From an uncultured Lachnospiraceae bacterium (GTDB lineage Bacteria; Bacillota; Clostridia; Lachnospirales; Lachnospiraceae): a stretch of DNA of 64,000 nt. The stretch spans positions 11,038-75,037 of the forward strand of contig CAJUCC010000008.1 in assembly GCA_910585205.1 (NCBI GenBank). Direction: 5' to 3'. Numbering within the stretch: the first letter of the stretch is position 1; the number at the start of each line of letters is the position of its first letter. The notes beneath the pieces were generated by a model. It did no database searches, was not told the DNA's origin, and worked only from the letters and a program-made list of their open reading frames with translations. The translations under genes and the position numbers were made by a program. Positions 51,726 to 60,751 of this stretch are shown piece after piece.

Positions 51726-52973
51726 ATGAAAAATAAAAGACTGATATTATTCACAAATAGCTTTCCTTTTGGTTCTGCAGAAAAGTCGTTTATTATTCCG
51801 GAATTGCCATATCTGCAAAAACATTTTGACTTGACAATTGTTTCGGCTGCTTCAAAAGAAGATGTAGAAAATAAAAAGCTGGAGACAAAATTAGATAAAT
51901 CAATTTCGTTATTACATTATGGGGGAGATTCTTTATCTAAAATAGAAGAATATAAAGGTGTTCTCCCCTTCTTTTTGCATAAAGAATCGTGGAAAGAATT
52001 GTTTTGTGTGTTGAATAGCAGAAAAATGGTTCTGGAAAGAATAAAGTTTATTATTAATTTTTATACACGGGCAGTAAAATTAAGAAAGTGGATGGAACAA
52101 AATAATTTGTTGGCAGATGAAAACAGTATTTATTACTCTTATTGGTATATACACAGAGTTCTTAGTCTGGTAATGGCAAAACAGAAATACCCCGATTTAA
52201 AAATTATTACAAGGGCGCATGGATATGACCTGTATAAAGAACAACAGAGTCTATTATGGCAGCCGTTTAAACAATATATGGATATGTATATTAATCAGAT
52301 AGTTTTCGTATGTGAACAGGGATATACTTATTATCAGAAATATTTTTCAGCTTCGGGTAATTATTGTATAAGCAGGTTGGGAACACATAACAAAGGGATT
52401 TGTGATCCAAGAGATAAGGAATTACCCTTTCTTTTAGTAAGTTGTTCTTACATTGATGAGAATAAAAGGGTTGATTTGATTATTGAAGCACTGGCTCATA
52501 TTGATGACTGTAATATTCATTGGGCTCATTTTGGAACGGGTACACACAGTAGAATGACTATCGAGTATGCCGATAGGTTGTTGGCAGAAAAAAATAATGT
52601 TACTTATGAGTTTAAAGGATATACGCCTAATAACGAAATTATGGACTATTATCGGGCACAGAAACCGGCTTGCTTTATATTGCTATCCAAGTCAGAAGGA
52701 AGTCCGGTAGCAATGCAGGAAGCGATTTCATTTGGAGTTCCTGTCATAGGAACGAAAGCAGGGGGGATTCCTGAAATGATTCATGGTAATGGTGTCTTGC
52801 TCTCAGAGAATCCAACTTACGGGGAAGTTGCCAATGCGATTCGGACTATTTATCAATTATCACCTACAGAATTTAAAAAAATGCAGGTTTCCTCTTTGGA
52901 AATCTGGAAACAGAGTTATAATCGAGACAAAAATATGAGTGAATTTATAAATATATTGAACGGATTAGGCTGA
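51726..52973 (+). CDS. Glycosyltransferase, GT4
   Basis: A 415-residue GT4 enzyme. FTNSFPFGSAEKSFIIPELPY at the start, HGYDLYKEQQ, VSCSYIDENKRVDLIIEALAH and the donor motif SKSEGSPVAMQEAISFGVP near 320-338 define it. The FPFG-x-E-x-F-I-x-E-L beginning is typical of a GT4 subgroup in capsule loci. It starts ten bases behind AsnB copy 2. Donor and linkage unknown. Confidence 0.88.
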   Translation: MKNKRLILFTNSFPFGSAEKSFIIPELPYLQKHFDLTIVSAASKEDVENKKLETKLDKSISLLHYGGDSLSKIEEYKGVLPFFLHKESWKELFCVLNSRKMVLERIKFIINFYTRAVKLRKWMEQNNLLADENSIYYSYWYIHRVLSLVMAKQKYPDLKIITRAHGYDLYKEQQSLLWQPFKQYMDMYINQIVFVCEQGYTYYQKYFSASGNYCISRLGTHNKGICDPRDKELPFLLVSCSYIDENKRVDLIIEALAHIDDCNIHWAHFGTGTHSRMTIEYADRLLAEKNNVTYEFKGYTPNNEIMDYYRAQKPACFILLSKSEGSPVAMQEAISFGVPVIGTKAGGIPEMIHGNGVLLSENPTYGEVANAIRTIYQLSPTEFKKMQVSSLEIWKQSYNRDKNMSEFINILNGLG

Positions 52974-52999
52974 GGGCTTGTTTATAAAGGAAATTCAAA

Positions 53000-54250
53000 A
53001 TGAAAATAGTTTATACCACAACTGAATTTGTGACAGAAAAGATGAGAGGAGGACAAGCAACCTATTTGTCTAATATTTCACAAATTTTTGCATCACATGG
53101 ACATAAAGTATTTATTGTTACATTATCGGACAGAGATGAACAATTTGTATGGAAAAAAAACATTGTGGTATGTAGGGTGCTTTTTCAAAAAGAAGTAAAA
53201 AACAGATGGATATATCGTTGTTCTCTACTAAGACGTACGGCACAGTTTTTCAGAAATTATTTTGGACTTAGTTATACACTTAATCAAAGGGTACGCGAAC
53301 TTCACAAAATACATAAGATAGATCTGGTACAATATAGTAATTTAATGGGCGCAGATATACTAAGGAGTCATAGCATTCCGGGGATTGTCAGATTATCAGA
53401 TTATTCTCCTTATTGGAGACATGCCAGAATGGAAAAGTTTGATATTGCCGAGGTACATTCAGATTTAACCTTGACGGAACGAATGGAATTTATGTCTTTG
53501 CGGCGAAATGTATCAGTGTTTGCACCAAGTAAAGTTGTTGCAAATGCTATGGGACGTATGATTCATAAAGATGTCCGTGTTATAGAGAGTCCTTTTGTTT
53601 TCCAGGAAAAAGCTGTTACTTCTGATATATATGAGCAGTATTTAGCTGGTAAAAAATATTTGTTGTTTTTTGGTACATTGAATTATTTAAAGGGAATTCA
53701 TGTTATTTCTGCTGTTTTGGAAACTTTTCTGGAAATAAATTGTGATATTTCTTTTGTTTTTTTAGGGCCGGATACAAAGTTGGAGTGTTGTGGAAAGATT
53801 GTTTCGGCCAGAAAGTATATTTTAGACCGTGTTAAAAAGAATCAAAACAGGGTAATTTTTTTGGAACCGATATATGAGAAAGAGAAAGCAAATTATGTAA
53901 TTAAACAAGCTGAAGCCTGTGTTTTGCCTTCACGCATCGACAATCTTCCCAATACATGCATAGAGGCAATGGCCTTGGGAAAGATTGTAATTGGTACAAA
54001 CGGTGCAAGTTTTGAACAGTTGATTGAGGATAATATAAGCGGAATATTATGTGAAAGGGATAAACCTGAAAGTCTGTTGGAATGTATGCAGAGAGTAACG
54101 AAAATGAGTGAAAGCGAAAAATTAGAAATGGGAGAACGGGCGAAAAGACGAATAGAGCTATTGCGTGAAGATAATATTTATGACCAGATGTGTAAATTGT
54201 ATAATAAGGTATTGAATAAAGATAAGGGTAAGACGGATGTTGTTAAATAG
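53000..54250 (+). CDS. Glycosyltransferase, GT4
   Basis: A 416-residue GT4 enzyme with GGQATYLSNISQIFASHGHKV near 16-36, VIESPFVF, FFGTLNYLKGIHVISAVLE and the donor-site stretch LPSRIDNLPNTCIEAMALGK near 310-329, where the usual first Glu of the E-x7-E motif is replaced by Asp (DNLPNTCIE). ATAAAGG precedes ATG 53000. The 3' end overlaps the next gene by 14 bases. Donor unknown. Confidence 0.87.
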   Translation: MKIVYTTTEFVTEKMRGGQATYLSNISQIFASHGHKVFIVTLSDRDEQFVWKKNIVVCRVLFQKEVKNRWIYRCSLLRRTAQFFRNYFGLSYTLNQRVRELHKIHKIDLVQYSNLMGADILRSHSIPGIVRLSDYSPYWRHARMEKFDIAEVHSDLTLTERMEFMSLRRNVSVFAPSKVVANAMGRMIHKDVRVIESPFVFQEKAVTSDIYEQYLAGKKYLLFFGTLNYLKGIHVISAVLETFLEINCDISFVFLGPDTKLECCGKIVSARKYILDRVKKNQNRVIFLEPIYEKEKANYVIKQAEACVLPSRIDNLPNTCIEAMALGKIVIGTNGASFEQLIEDNISGILCERDKPESLLECMQRVTKMSESEKLEMGERAKRRIELLREDNIYDQMCKLYNKVLNKDKGKTDVVK

Positions 54251-55202
54251 GGTAAATTATGCTGTGATCGTAAGAAATTTTTATAAATTTGTCATGAATA
54301 AAGATTGGAGATTTCTTTGTTTGCGGGATATGGGAGCACTGGATGATATGCCAGATAAACAATATTTAGAAAGGCTTTATCATGCAACTCTGAAAAAAAC
54401 GCTTGATTTCAATAATCCTCAGACTTTTAATGAAAAATTGCAATGGTTAAAGTTATATGATAGAAATCCGTTGTACTCTACAATGGTAGATAAAATTGAG
54501 GCAAAAAAATATGTTGCTGATATTATAGGAGAAGAACATATTATTCCAACACTGGGAATTTGGGATGATCCTTATGATATAGACTTTTCTTCTTTGCCGG
54601 ATCAGTTTGTATTAAAATGTAATCACAATTCCGGTTTGGGAATGTTTATTTGTAAAGACAAGCGTAAAATAAATGAAGCGGCAGTCAGAGATGGGTTGCA
54701 AAAAGGGCTTAGCCAAAATTATTATTTTCCGTGCAGAGAGTGGCCTTATAAAAATGTAAGGCCGAGGATTTTTGCAGAAAAATATATGATGGATGAATCT
54801 GGAGTAGAATTAAAAGATTATAAAATATTTAATTTTAATGGCCGGGCGAAGATTATTCAGGTTGATTATGATCGTTATGTAAAACATAAAAGAAATCTTT
54901 ATACGACGAATTGGGAATATATAGATGCAGCGATTGAGTTTCCAAACGATGCAACATACATCATAAAAAGACCACAAAATTTAGATAAAATGATAGAGTT
55001 GGCAGAACGTTTGTCCTGTGGAATTCCACATGTACGAACTGATTTTTATTCAATAGATAAAAAGATCTATTTTGGAGAACTGACGTTTTATCATGGCGGG
55101 GGGTTAGAAAGATTTACTCCTGAAAAACTTGAAGAGGCGATGGGAGAATGGCTGGAGCTGCCCGGAGAAAAAAAGGAAAGCGGATATGATAGACAATTTT
55201 AA
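54237..55202 (+). CDS. TupA-like ATP-grasp protein
   Basis: A 321-residue protein of the TupA-like ATP-grasp family. NPQTFNEKLQWLKLYDRNPLY near 62-82, VLKCNHNSGLGMFICKD near 125-141, EKYMMDESGVELKDYKIFNF and YFGELTFYHGGG near the end are the typical stretches; the last carries the metal-binding Glu. TupA of alkaliphilic Bacillus is required for teichuronopeptide, a uronic acid and glutamate polymer in the wall. Family members are thought to ligate an amino acid or other carboxyl group through an acyl phosphate. Here it follows GT4 and AsnB genes and its end overlaps the flippase gene, so aminoacylation of the glycan is plausible. Family certain, reaction inferred. Confidence 0.87.
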   Translation: MLLNRVNYAVIVRNFYKFVMNKDWRFLCLRDMGALDDMPDKQYLERLYHATLKKTLDFNNPQTFNEKLQWLKLYDRNPLYSTMVDKIEAKKYVADIIGEEHIIPTLGIWDDPYDIDFSSLPDQFVLKCNHNSGLGMFICKDKRKINEAAVRDGLQKGLSQNYYFPCREWPYKNVRPRIFAEKYMMDESGVELKDYKIFNFNGRAKIIQVDYDRYVKHKRNLYTTNWEYIDAAIEFPNDATYIIKRPQNLDKMIELAERLSCGIPHVRTDFYSIDKKIYFGELTFYHGGGLERFTPEKLEEAMGEWLELPGEKKESGYDRQF

Positions 55203-56982
55203 AACATTAATTTCGGTAAAAAAGGAATTAGCATATATTTTGGATAAAAAACAGAAGAAATGGTATTGGGTTATTGCCCTAGCCGTGGCTGTTAGCTCTC
55301 TTTTTGAACTGTTAGGGATAACAGTAATACTTCCGTTTATCCAAGTAATTTTATCTCCGGATTTATTATTTGAAAATGATAGAATAAAGTCTGTTATAGA
55401 TGCGTTAGGAATCAGCACGCAAAAAGAACTTATGCTTTGGATAGGATTGGGCATTATATTGTTATATATAATTAAAAATCTGTATATGCTGTTTTCTTAT
55501 TATATTCAGTATGATTATGCAACCAAAGTGCAAAAAGAATTGTCGGTAAAAATGCTTTACTCGTATTTACTTCGGCCTTATTCTTATTTCCTTAACACTA
55601 ATACGGCTGAAATTTTACGTGGTTGCGGTCAGGACGCAACAAATGTTTATAACACGCTGACTCATATGTTTGTAATTATGGCAGAATTACTAACGATAAC
55701 ATTAGTTGGCGGATTGATAATCTATACAGATCCGGTAATAGCTTTGGGGATTTTGGCATTACTTTGTATAGTTATGCTCGGAATGCTACTTGGCTTTAAG
55801 CCAATGGCTAAGCAGGCGGGAAAGGCAAACAGAGAGGCAGAATCAAGCAGATCAAAGGCGATTTATGAAATTGTTTCAGGAATAAAAGAAATATTTGTAA
55901 TGAACTGTAAAAAACCATTTATGGATAATTATGACCAGGCGATGGAAATTGTTCGCAAAACACAATGTATCAACAGTTTTATGGGCAGTGCACCAGACAG
56001 GATCATTGAAGGTATCTGTGTTAGCGGTCTGATTGGCATCGTCTGTATTCGATTGGCCATGAATATGGACATGGCTCATTTTATCCCTAATCTGGCAATG
56101 TTTGCCATGGCGGCTTTTAAAATTCTTCCATCTATCGGAAAGATTACAAGCCGAATTAACTGGCTTGTTTATTGCAGGCCCAGTTTATCTAATGTCTATA
56201 ATATTATGAAAGAAGCAGATAAATATAAGAGACAACACATTGATTATGCAAAACGTTCCGGGATAGAAAATGAATTACTTGATTATCATTTTCAGAAGGA
56301 ATTGTCAATTCAACATGTTTTCTGGCAATATGAAAAGCAATCGACCCCTGTTCTTCTGGATGTTTCATTAAATATACACAGGGGAGAGGCGGTTGCTTTT
56401 ATCGGTGCTTCTGGCGCGGGAAAGACAACATTGGCGGACATAATTTTAGGACTGTTTCAACCCCAGAAAGGGAGTGTCAGCATGGATGGAATTGATGTCT
56501 TTGCGATTCCTAACATATGGTCTAAAATTATTAGTTATGTACCACAATCTATTTTTTTAACAGATGATACCGTAAGAAATAATGTAGCTTTTGGAATAGA
56601 GGATAAAGATATAGATGACAAACGAGTATGGGAAGCATTAGAAAAGGCGCAGCTGAAGGAGTTTATACAAAATTTGCCGGAGGGTCTCGATACTATTGTC
56701 GGAGAAAGAGGAGTAAAGTTTTCAGGTGGACAAAGGCAAAGGATTGCTATTGCTCGTGCGTTATATCGCAGACCGGAGATACTTATATTGGATGAAGCAA
56801 CCGCAGCATTAGATTCTGAAACCGAGAGGGCTATTATGGATTCTATAGATGCACTACAGGGACAGATTACTATGATTATAGTAGCACATAGAATGACAAC
56901 AATTAAGAAGTGCGATAGGATTTATGAAATTAAAGAAGGCGCGGTTGTGAGTAGAAATAAAAAGGATTTTTTCGATAAATAA
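55186..56982 (+). CDS. ABC exporter, PglK-type lipid-oligosaccharide flippase, copy 2
   Basis: A 598-residue complete half-transporter: six membrane helices (about 24-320) and a nucleotide-binding domain with Walker A GASGAGKTT at 407-415, signature SGGQRQR at 513-519, Walker B ILILDEATAAL near 532-542 and H-loop VAHRM near 570. It should homodimerise. Its last membrane segment (GSAPDRIIEGICVSG, FAMAAF) matches the truncated exporter at the left edge, showing paralogy. PglK-type exporters flip undecaprenyl-linked glycans. ATG 55186, overlapping the TupA gene, has AAAGGAAAG upstream and is preferred to the longer in-frame start. It supports a separate glycan unit for the A/T-rich module. Confidence 0.92.
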   Translation: MIDNFKTLISVKKELAYILDKKQKKWYWVIALAVAVSSLFELLGITVILPFIQVILSPDLLFENDRIKSVIDALGISTQKELMLWIGLGIILLYIIKNLYMLFSYYIQYDYATKVQKELSVKMLYSYLLRPYSYFLNTNTAEILRGCGQDATNVYNTLTHMFVIMAELLTITLVGGLIIYTDPVIALGILALLCIVMLGMLLGFKPMAKQAGKANREAESSRSKAIYEIVSGIKEIFVMNCKKPFMDNYDQAMEIVRKTQCINSFMGSAPDRIIEGICVSGLIGIVCIRLAMNMDMAHFIPNLAMFAMAAFKILPSIGKITSRINWLVYCRPSLSNVYNIMKEADKYKRQHIDYAKRSGIENELLDYHFQKELSIQHVFWQYEKQSTPVLLDVSLNIHRGEAVAFIGASGAGKTTLADIILGLFQPQKGSVSMDGIDVFAIPNIWSKIISYVPQSIFLTDDTVRNNVAFGIEDKDIDDKRVWEALEKAQLKEFIQNLPEGLDTIVGERGVKFSGGQRQRIAIARALYRRPEILILDEATAALDSETERAIMDSIDALQGQITMIIVAHRMTTIKKCDRIYEIKEGAVVSRNKKDFFDK

Positions 56983-57006
56983 TTATAAAAAGGTAGAAGA
57001 TATAAA

Positions 57007-59496
57007 ATGAATATATTAAAAAAGTACCCGAATTTTAATAAGAAGATGCTAATATATGTATTTATATTCTGCATTTTTGGAATAGGTGGGATTACTTGGT
57101 TTGCAGGTGATTCTTTCTTTATATCGCGCTCAAATGGTGATGTACAGGTAGCGTTGTCGGATGGTACTTCTTTTTCACAGCGCTTATTGGGAAACGACTA
57201 TAGCATTCAAGAGATGACAATTGATATTCTTAAAAAAGATATTTCTGATGATGCTGTATTAGATGTGTATTTGGTGCAAAAAAATGATGGATTTGAGAAT
57301 TGTAATATATTAGCAAAAGAAACATTTTCGGCTGATTGTATCAAAAACAGCAATCAATTAGTTTTTTGTTTTCCTGATATAAAATTGTTATATAACAGAG
57401 ACTATTATATTGATTTTAAATTTTCGGACAGTGTGCCAAATAAGGTTATCTATTTGGCAGGAAATACAGACTTATCGGATTTATATACTATTGAAGGGCA
57501 GAATTACGGTGTAGGGTTAGATTTTGATATTAAATTTTTTACGCATCATAGTAAACTGTTCTTTTTATGGAAAATGTGTCTGCTATTTGGCACATTAATA
57601 ATAGCACTGTGCAAAATAAATAAGGTATATTTTTGGGAAGCGGCAGGAGTGGTGTGTTCAGGAAGCATATTCTGTTTATATTTTTTTGGAATCCTTGGTA
57701 AATTAAAATGGGGATATTATTCATTAATCCTGGTGTCAGCAATATCATTAATATATATTGTGTGGTTTGTATTTCGACATGATTATGAAACGATAACAGG
57801 TTTTTGGAAAAATTATATGCACCATGGCGTTTGGGGATGCATTTTAATAGTATTTCTTTGGCTGTTGGTGGACTCGGGAAAAATTATTCAATTCAGGGAT
57901 GAGATGACACATTGGGCAACTGCAGCACGTGATATGTATTGGTTCGATTCTTTTGGACTACATAAAGATAGCACTGTGATTTTGTTCCGTTATCCCCCTT
58001 CATATACAATCTTTCAGTATCTTTTTCTACAGTTATATGCAAAATTTTCTCCTGGAATTTTGAATTTTTCCAAACATTTTTTGGAGTCTGTACTTATTTT
58101 TAGCTGTCTGGATAAGGGAAAGAAAAATTCATATGCCAACATAGCATTTGTTATATTATGTATAGGATTACCAGAGCTCTTTTTTAAAGACTATGTATTA
58201 TCCAGTTTATATAATGATGTAACAATCGGCATAATGTTTGGTTACGTACTTATTCGATTTAAGAAAGTTTTAGACGAATGTAGTGTATATCATATTATAT
58301 CTTTAGCGTTGGCTGTGATGTCTTTTGTTTTAATGAAAGACAGTGCATTGGTTATAGCGCTTGCCATGTTAGCAGCACTTTTTTGTCTTATTATATTTGA
58401 TACTATATATAAAAAGTATTCTTTTCGTTCCTGGATGCCCGCATTTGGAATAGTGGCATGTGTAAGCATTATAAGTGAGCTGTCATGGCATATTTATTTA
58501 CGGATGAATGCAATATGTATTGCGGCCGAAAGCAGTAGTTCCAATCCTGTTTTAAACGCCAATGTTAATACATTGTCAGCTTCTGGAATGGATAAGAACA
58601 GGATCTGCGACTATTTTTTGGGAAAAGGAGAAGAATACCAATATGATATTATTTTAAAGCATATCAAAAAGTTATTGTTTATGAGTGATTATAATAATCG
58701 CTTTATACCATTATCGTACATCGGGTGGATGATAATTATTTGTGTTTTATTTTGGGTAATAATGAAACACATAGGAAAAGATCAACTTTATAAAAAAGAA
58801 TTGCTTTTTATAATACTTATGAGTGTAGGTGTGGTTGTTGCATTTCATATCCTTTATACATTTACCTTTTCAGAGAAAGAAGCCAGAGTATTTGCTCAGG
58901 AAGACAGATACTTGGGAGCGTTTCTGATAGGAGTCGTGTTGTATGGCTTGTATATACTGACAGACGCAGCAGCAAAAAAATCACAGCTTTTGTACAGTAA
59001 AGGGATACTGGCCTTTTCAATAGTTGTATTATTATTAACATCTGTTTGTCAAAACTATCGTCTTTGGGCGCTGGAAGGGCCGAAAGAAAAAGGGCATTCG
59101 GATTGGAGAACATATCAGCAATCGCTGATCATGCGTTCTTTAATAAAGGAAACCGATAAAATATATTATGTATCAAAGAATGATGATGGGGATTTTTACT
59201 GGTGTTATCGATATTATCTAATGCCGGCATCTCTGAGTAATACGGGAAAAAAATATTATCCAGTAATAAAAGAGGATCCAGACGAATTTGAGTATTGCAT
59301 TTCTATAGATGATTGGAAAAAAGTATTATCAGAATATGATTACTTGTTTGTAAATTTTTGTGATGAGGATTTTGTAAGTAACTATGGGAGCTTATTTGAA
59401 GATCCCAATGATATTGGGAATGGCGGACTATACAGAATCAATTCTGACAATTCATATATATTAAGCAAATTTGTGACGATAGAATCAGTGGAGTAG
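57007..59496 (+). CDS. Large polytopic membrane protein, possible GT-C glycosyltransferase
   Basis: An 829-residue protein. One helix (about 13-33) is followed by an extracytoplasmic domain (about 35-190, beta-rich), then about twelve helices to residue 690 and a soluble C-terminal domain of about 130 residues. The first large loop after the second helix block contains FRDEMTHWATAARDMYW and RYPPSYTIFQYLF, where D-E lies in the position typical of GT-C enzymes. I do not recognise a named family. Polymerase, ligase or side-branch transferase are all possible. The flippase gene lies 24 bases upstream, which fits a role just after export. Confidence 0.5.
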   Translation: MNILKKYPNFNKKMLIYVFIFCIFGIGGITWFAGDSFFISRSNGDVQVALSDGTSFSQRLLGNDYSIQEMTIDILKKDISDDAVLDVYLVQKNDGFENCNILAKETFSADCIKNSNQLVFCFPDIKLLYNRDYYIDFKFSDSVPNKVIYLAGNTDLSDLYTIEGQNYGVGLDFDIKFFTHHSKLFFLWKMCLLFGTLIIALCKINKVYFWEAAGVVCSGSIFCLYFFGILGKLKWGYYSLILVSAISLIYIVWFVFRHDYETITGFWKNYMHHGVWGCILIVFLWLLVDSGKIIQFRDEMTHWATAARDMYWFDSFGLHKDSTVILFRYPPSYTIFQYLFLQLYAKFSPGILNFSKHFLESVLIFSCLDKGKKNSYANIAFVILCIGLPELFFKDYVLSSLYNDVTIGIMFGYVLIRFKKVLDECSVYHIISLALAVMSFVLMKDSALVIALAMLAALFCLIIFDTIYKKYSFRSWMPAFGIVACVSIISELSWHIYLRMNAICIAAESSSSNPVLNANVNTLSASGMDKNRICDYFLGKGEEYQYDIILKHIKKLLFMSDYNNRFIPLSYIGWMIIICVLFWVIMKHIGKDQLYKKELLFIILMSVGVVVAFHILYTFTFSEKEARVFAQEDRYLGAFLIGVVLYGLYILTDAAAKKSQLLYSKGILAFSIVVLLLTSVCQNYRLWALEGPKEKGHSDWRTYQQSLIMRSLIKETDKIYYVSKNDDGDFYWCYRYYLMPASLSNTGKKYYPVIKEDPDEFEYCISIDDWKKVLSEYDYLFVNFCDEDFVSNYGSLFEDPNDIGNGGLYRINSDNSYILSKFVTIESVE

Positions 59497-59608
59497 GAGA
59501 ATGTGAAGAGTTACATGTTTGTGTGAGTTGCCTGATTGCGTTATGAGGGAATACTATTTTGGAATTTTCAGAATATTGTTCGAATTGTATGGGAAGGAAC
59601 CGCAAGAA
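59497..59608 (+). other. 112-base gap, no clear signal
   Basis: This gap marks the end of the most A/T-rich module. I see no good -35/-10 pair, no hairpin with T-run and no small gene. An AAGGA 11 bases before ATG 59609 serves the next gene. Confidence 0.4.
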
Positions 59609-60310
59609 ATGAAAGTGCTAATCATTGTACCGGCTTATAATGAAGCTGAGAGTATAAACAGCATTATAGATAATATTGTAGAGAATTATCCTCTATACGA
59701 TTATATTATAATTAACGATGCCTCTACTGACACAACGAAAGAGATTTGTAGCAGAAATGGTTACTGCTATTTGGATCAGCCCATTAATCTGGGCATCGGC
59801 GGCACGGTCCAAAACGGGTATCAATACGCACGGGACAATGGTTATGATGTGGCGGTTCAGCTTGACGGTGACGGGCAACATGATGTAAAGTATTTGGAGA
59901 CAATGCTTCAAAAGATTGAAAATGATGAGGCAGACATTGTCATTGGAAGCAGATTTCTTGAAAAAGAAGGGTTTCAGTCCTCGTTTCTCAGGCGAACGGG
60001 GATTGCAATTTTATCAATGATTATAAAATTATGTACCTGGAAGCGCATCAAAGATGTGACAAGCGGATTTCGGGCCGTAAACAGACGCTTTATTAATATA
60101 TATGCCAAAGATTATCCGCAGGATTATCCGGAGCCGGAAGCTATTGTGGCTGCAATTATGCACAGAGGCAGAATCGTGGAGGTCCCGGTTATTATGAATG
60201 AGCGGGTGCATGGAGAAAGCTCTATCAATTTTCCGAAATCTGTCTATTATATGATAAAAGTTGTACTGGCATTATTTATTTGCCGGATCAGCTTTGGATT
60301 CAGGAGATAA
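59609..60310 (+). CDS. GT2 polyprenyl-phosphate glycosyltransferase (DPM1-like, short form)
   Basis: A 233-residue GT2 enzyme without long C-terminal membrane domain. IVPAYNEAESINSI near 5-18, INDASTDTTKEI, QLDGDGQHDVKYL near 88-100 as the metal site and RFLEKEGFQSSFLRR follow the DPM1 pattern. The C-terminal end (VYYMIKVVLALFIC) is hydrophobic. It is followed at four bases by a DUF2304 protein, a frequent companion of this GT2 type. The in-frame upstream starts lack ribosome sites, so ATG 59609 is used. The donor is probably UDP-Glc or UDP-GlcNAc, not determined. Confidence 0.85.
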   Translation: MKVLIIVPAYNEAESINSIIDNIVENYPLYDYIIINDASTDTTKEICSRNGYCYLDQPINLGIGGTVQNGYQYARDNGYDVAVQLDGDGQHDVKYLETMLQKIENDEADIVIGSRFLEKEGFQSSFLRRTGIAILSMIIKLCTWKRIKDVTSGFRAVNRRFINIYAKDYPQDYPEPEAIVAAIMHRGRIVEVPVIMNERVHGESSINFPKSVYYMIKVVLALFICRISFGFRR

Positions 60311-60314
60311 CGGT

Positions 60315-60683
60315 ATGCTGTCTGAAAGGTTACAGATTGTACTTATTATTACAATTATACTCTATTTTGTTATCATGTGCTATTTTCTCAAAAACAAAGC
60401 CTTATCGTTGAAATATACCTTGCTTTGGCTGTTTGCGGGCGCAGTGATGGGGATATTGGTGGCATTTCCTGATTTACTCATTTTTTTTAACAGGCTCATT
60501 GGAATTCAGGGGAACATGAACGGTCTGTTTATCTGGGCGATCGCTTTTATATTATGCATTCTGTTGTCATTGACATCTATTGTTTCCAGACAGAATAACA
60601 GGATACGGCAGTTGGTGCAGACGATTGCAAGGTTGGAGAAGCGGGTGCGGGAGCTGGAGATGCAGAAAAATGAAAGGATTTGA
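60315..60683 (+). CDS. DUF2304 small membrane protein
   Basis: A 122-residue protein with three membrane helices (about 5-25, 34-54, 68-88) and a charged, probably coiled-coil C-terminal tail (RIRQLVQTIARLEKRVRELE). This is the DUF2304 layout, regularly found next to short DPM1-like GT2 genes and possibly anchoring or assisting them. CAGGAG lies 7 bases ahead of ATG 60315. No biochemical function is known to me. Confidence 0.78.
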   Translation: MLSERLQIVLIITIILYFVIMCYFLKNKALSLKYTLLWLFAGAVMGILVAFPDLLIFFNRLIGIQGNMNGLFIWAIAFILCILLSLTSIVSRQNNRIRQLVQTIARLEKRVRELEMQKNERI

Positions 60684-60751
60684 TTTTAGTGAGCATCAGA
60701 TCCGAAGGAAATGGAAGTGAATTCGGGTTTGGTGAGATTAGGAAGAAAAGT

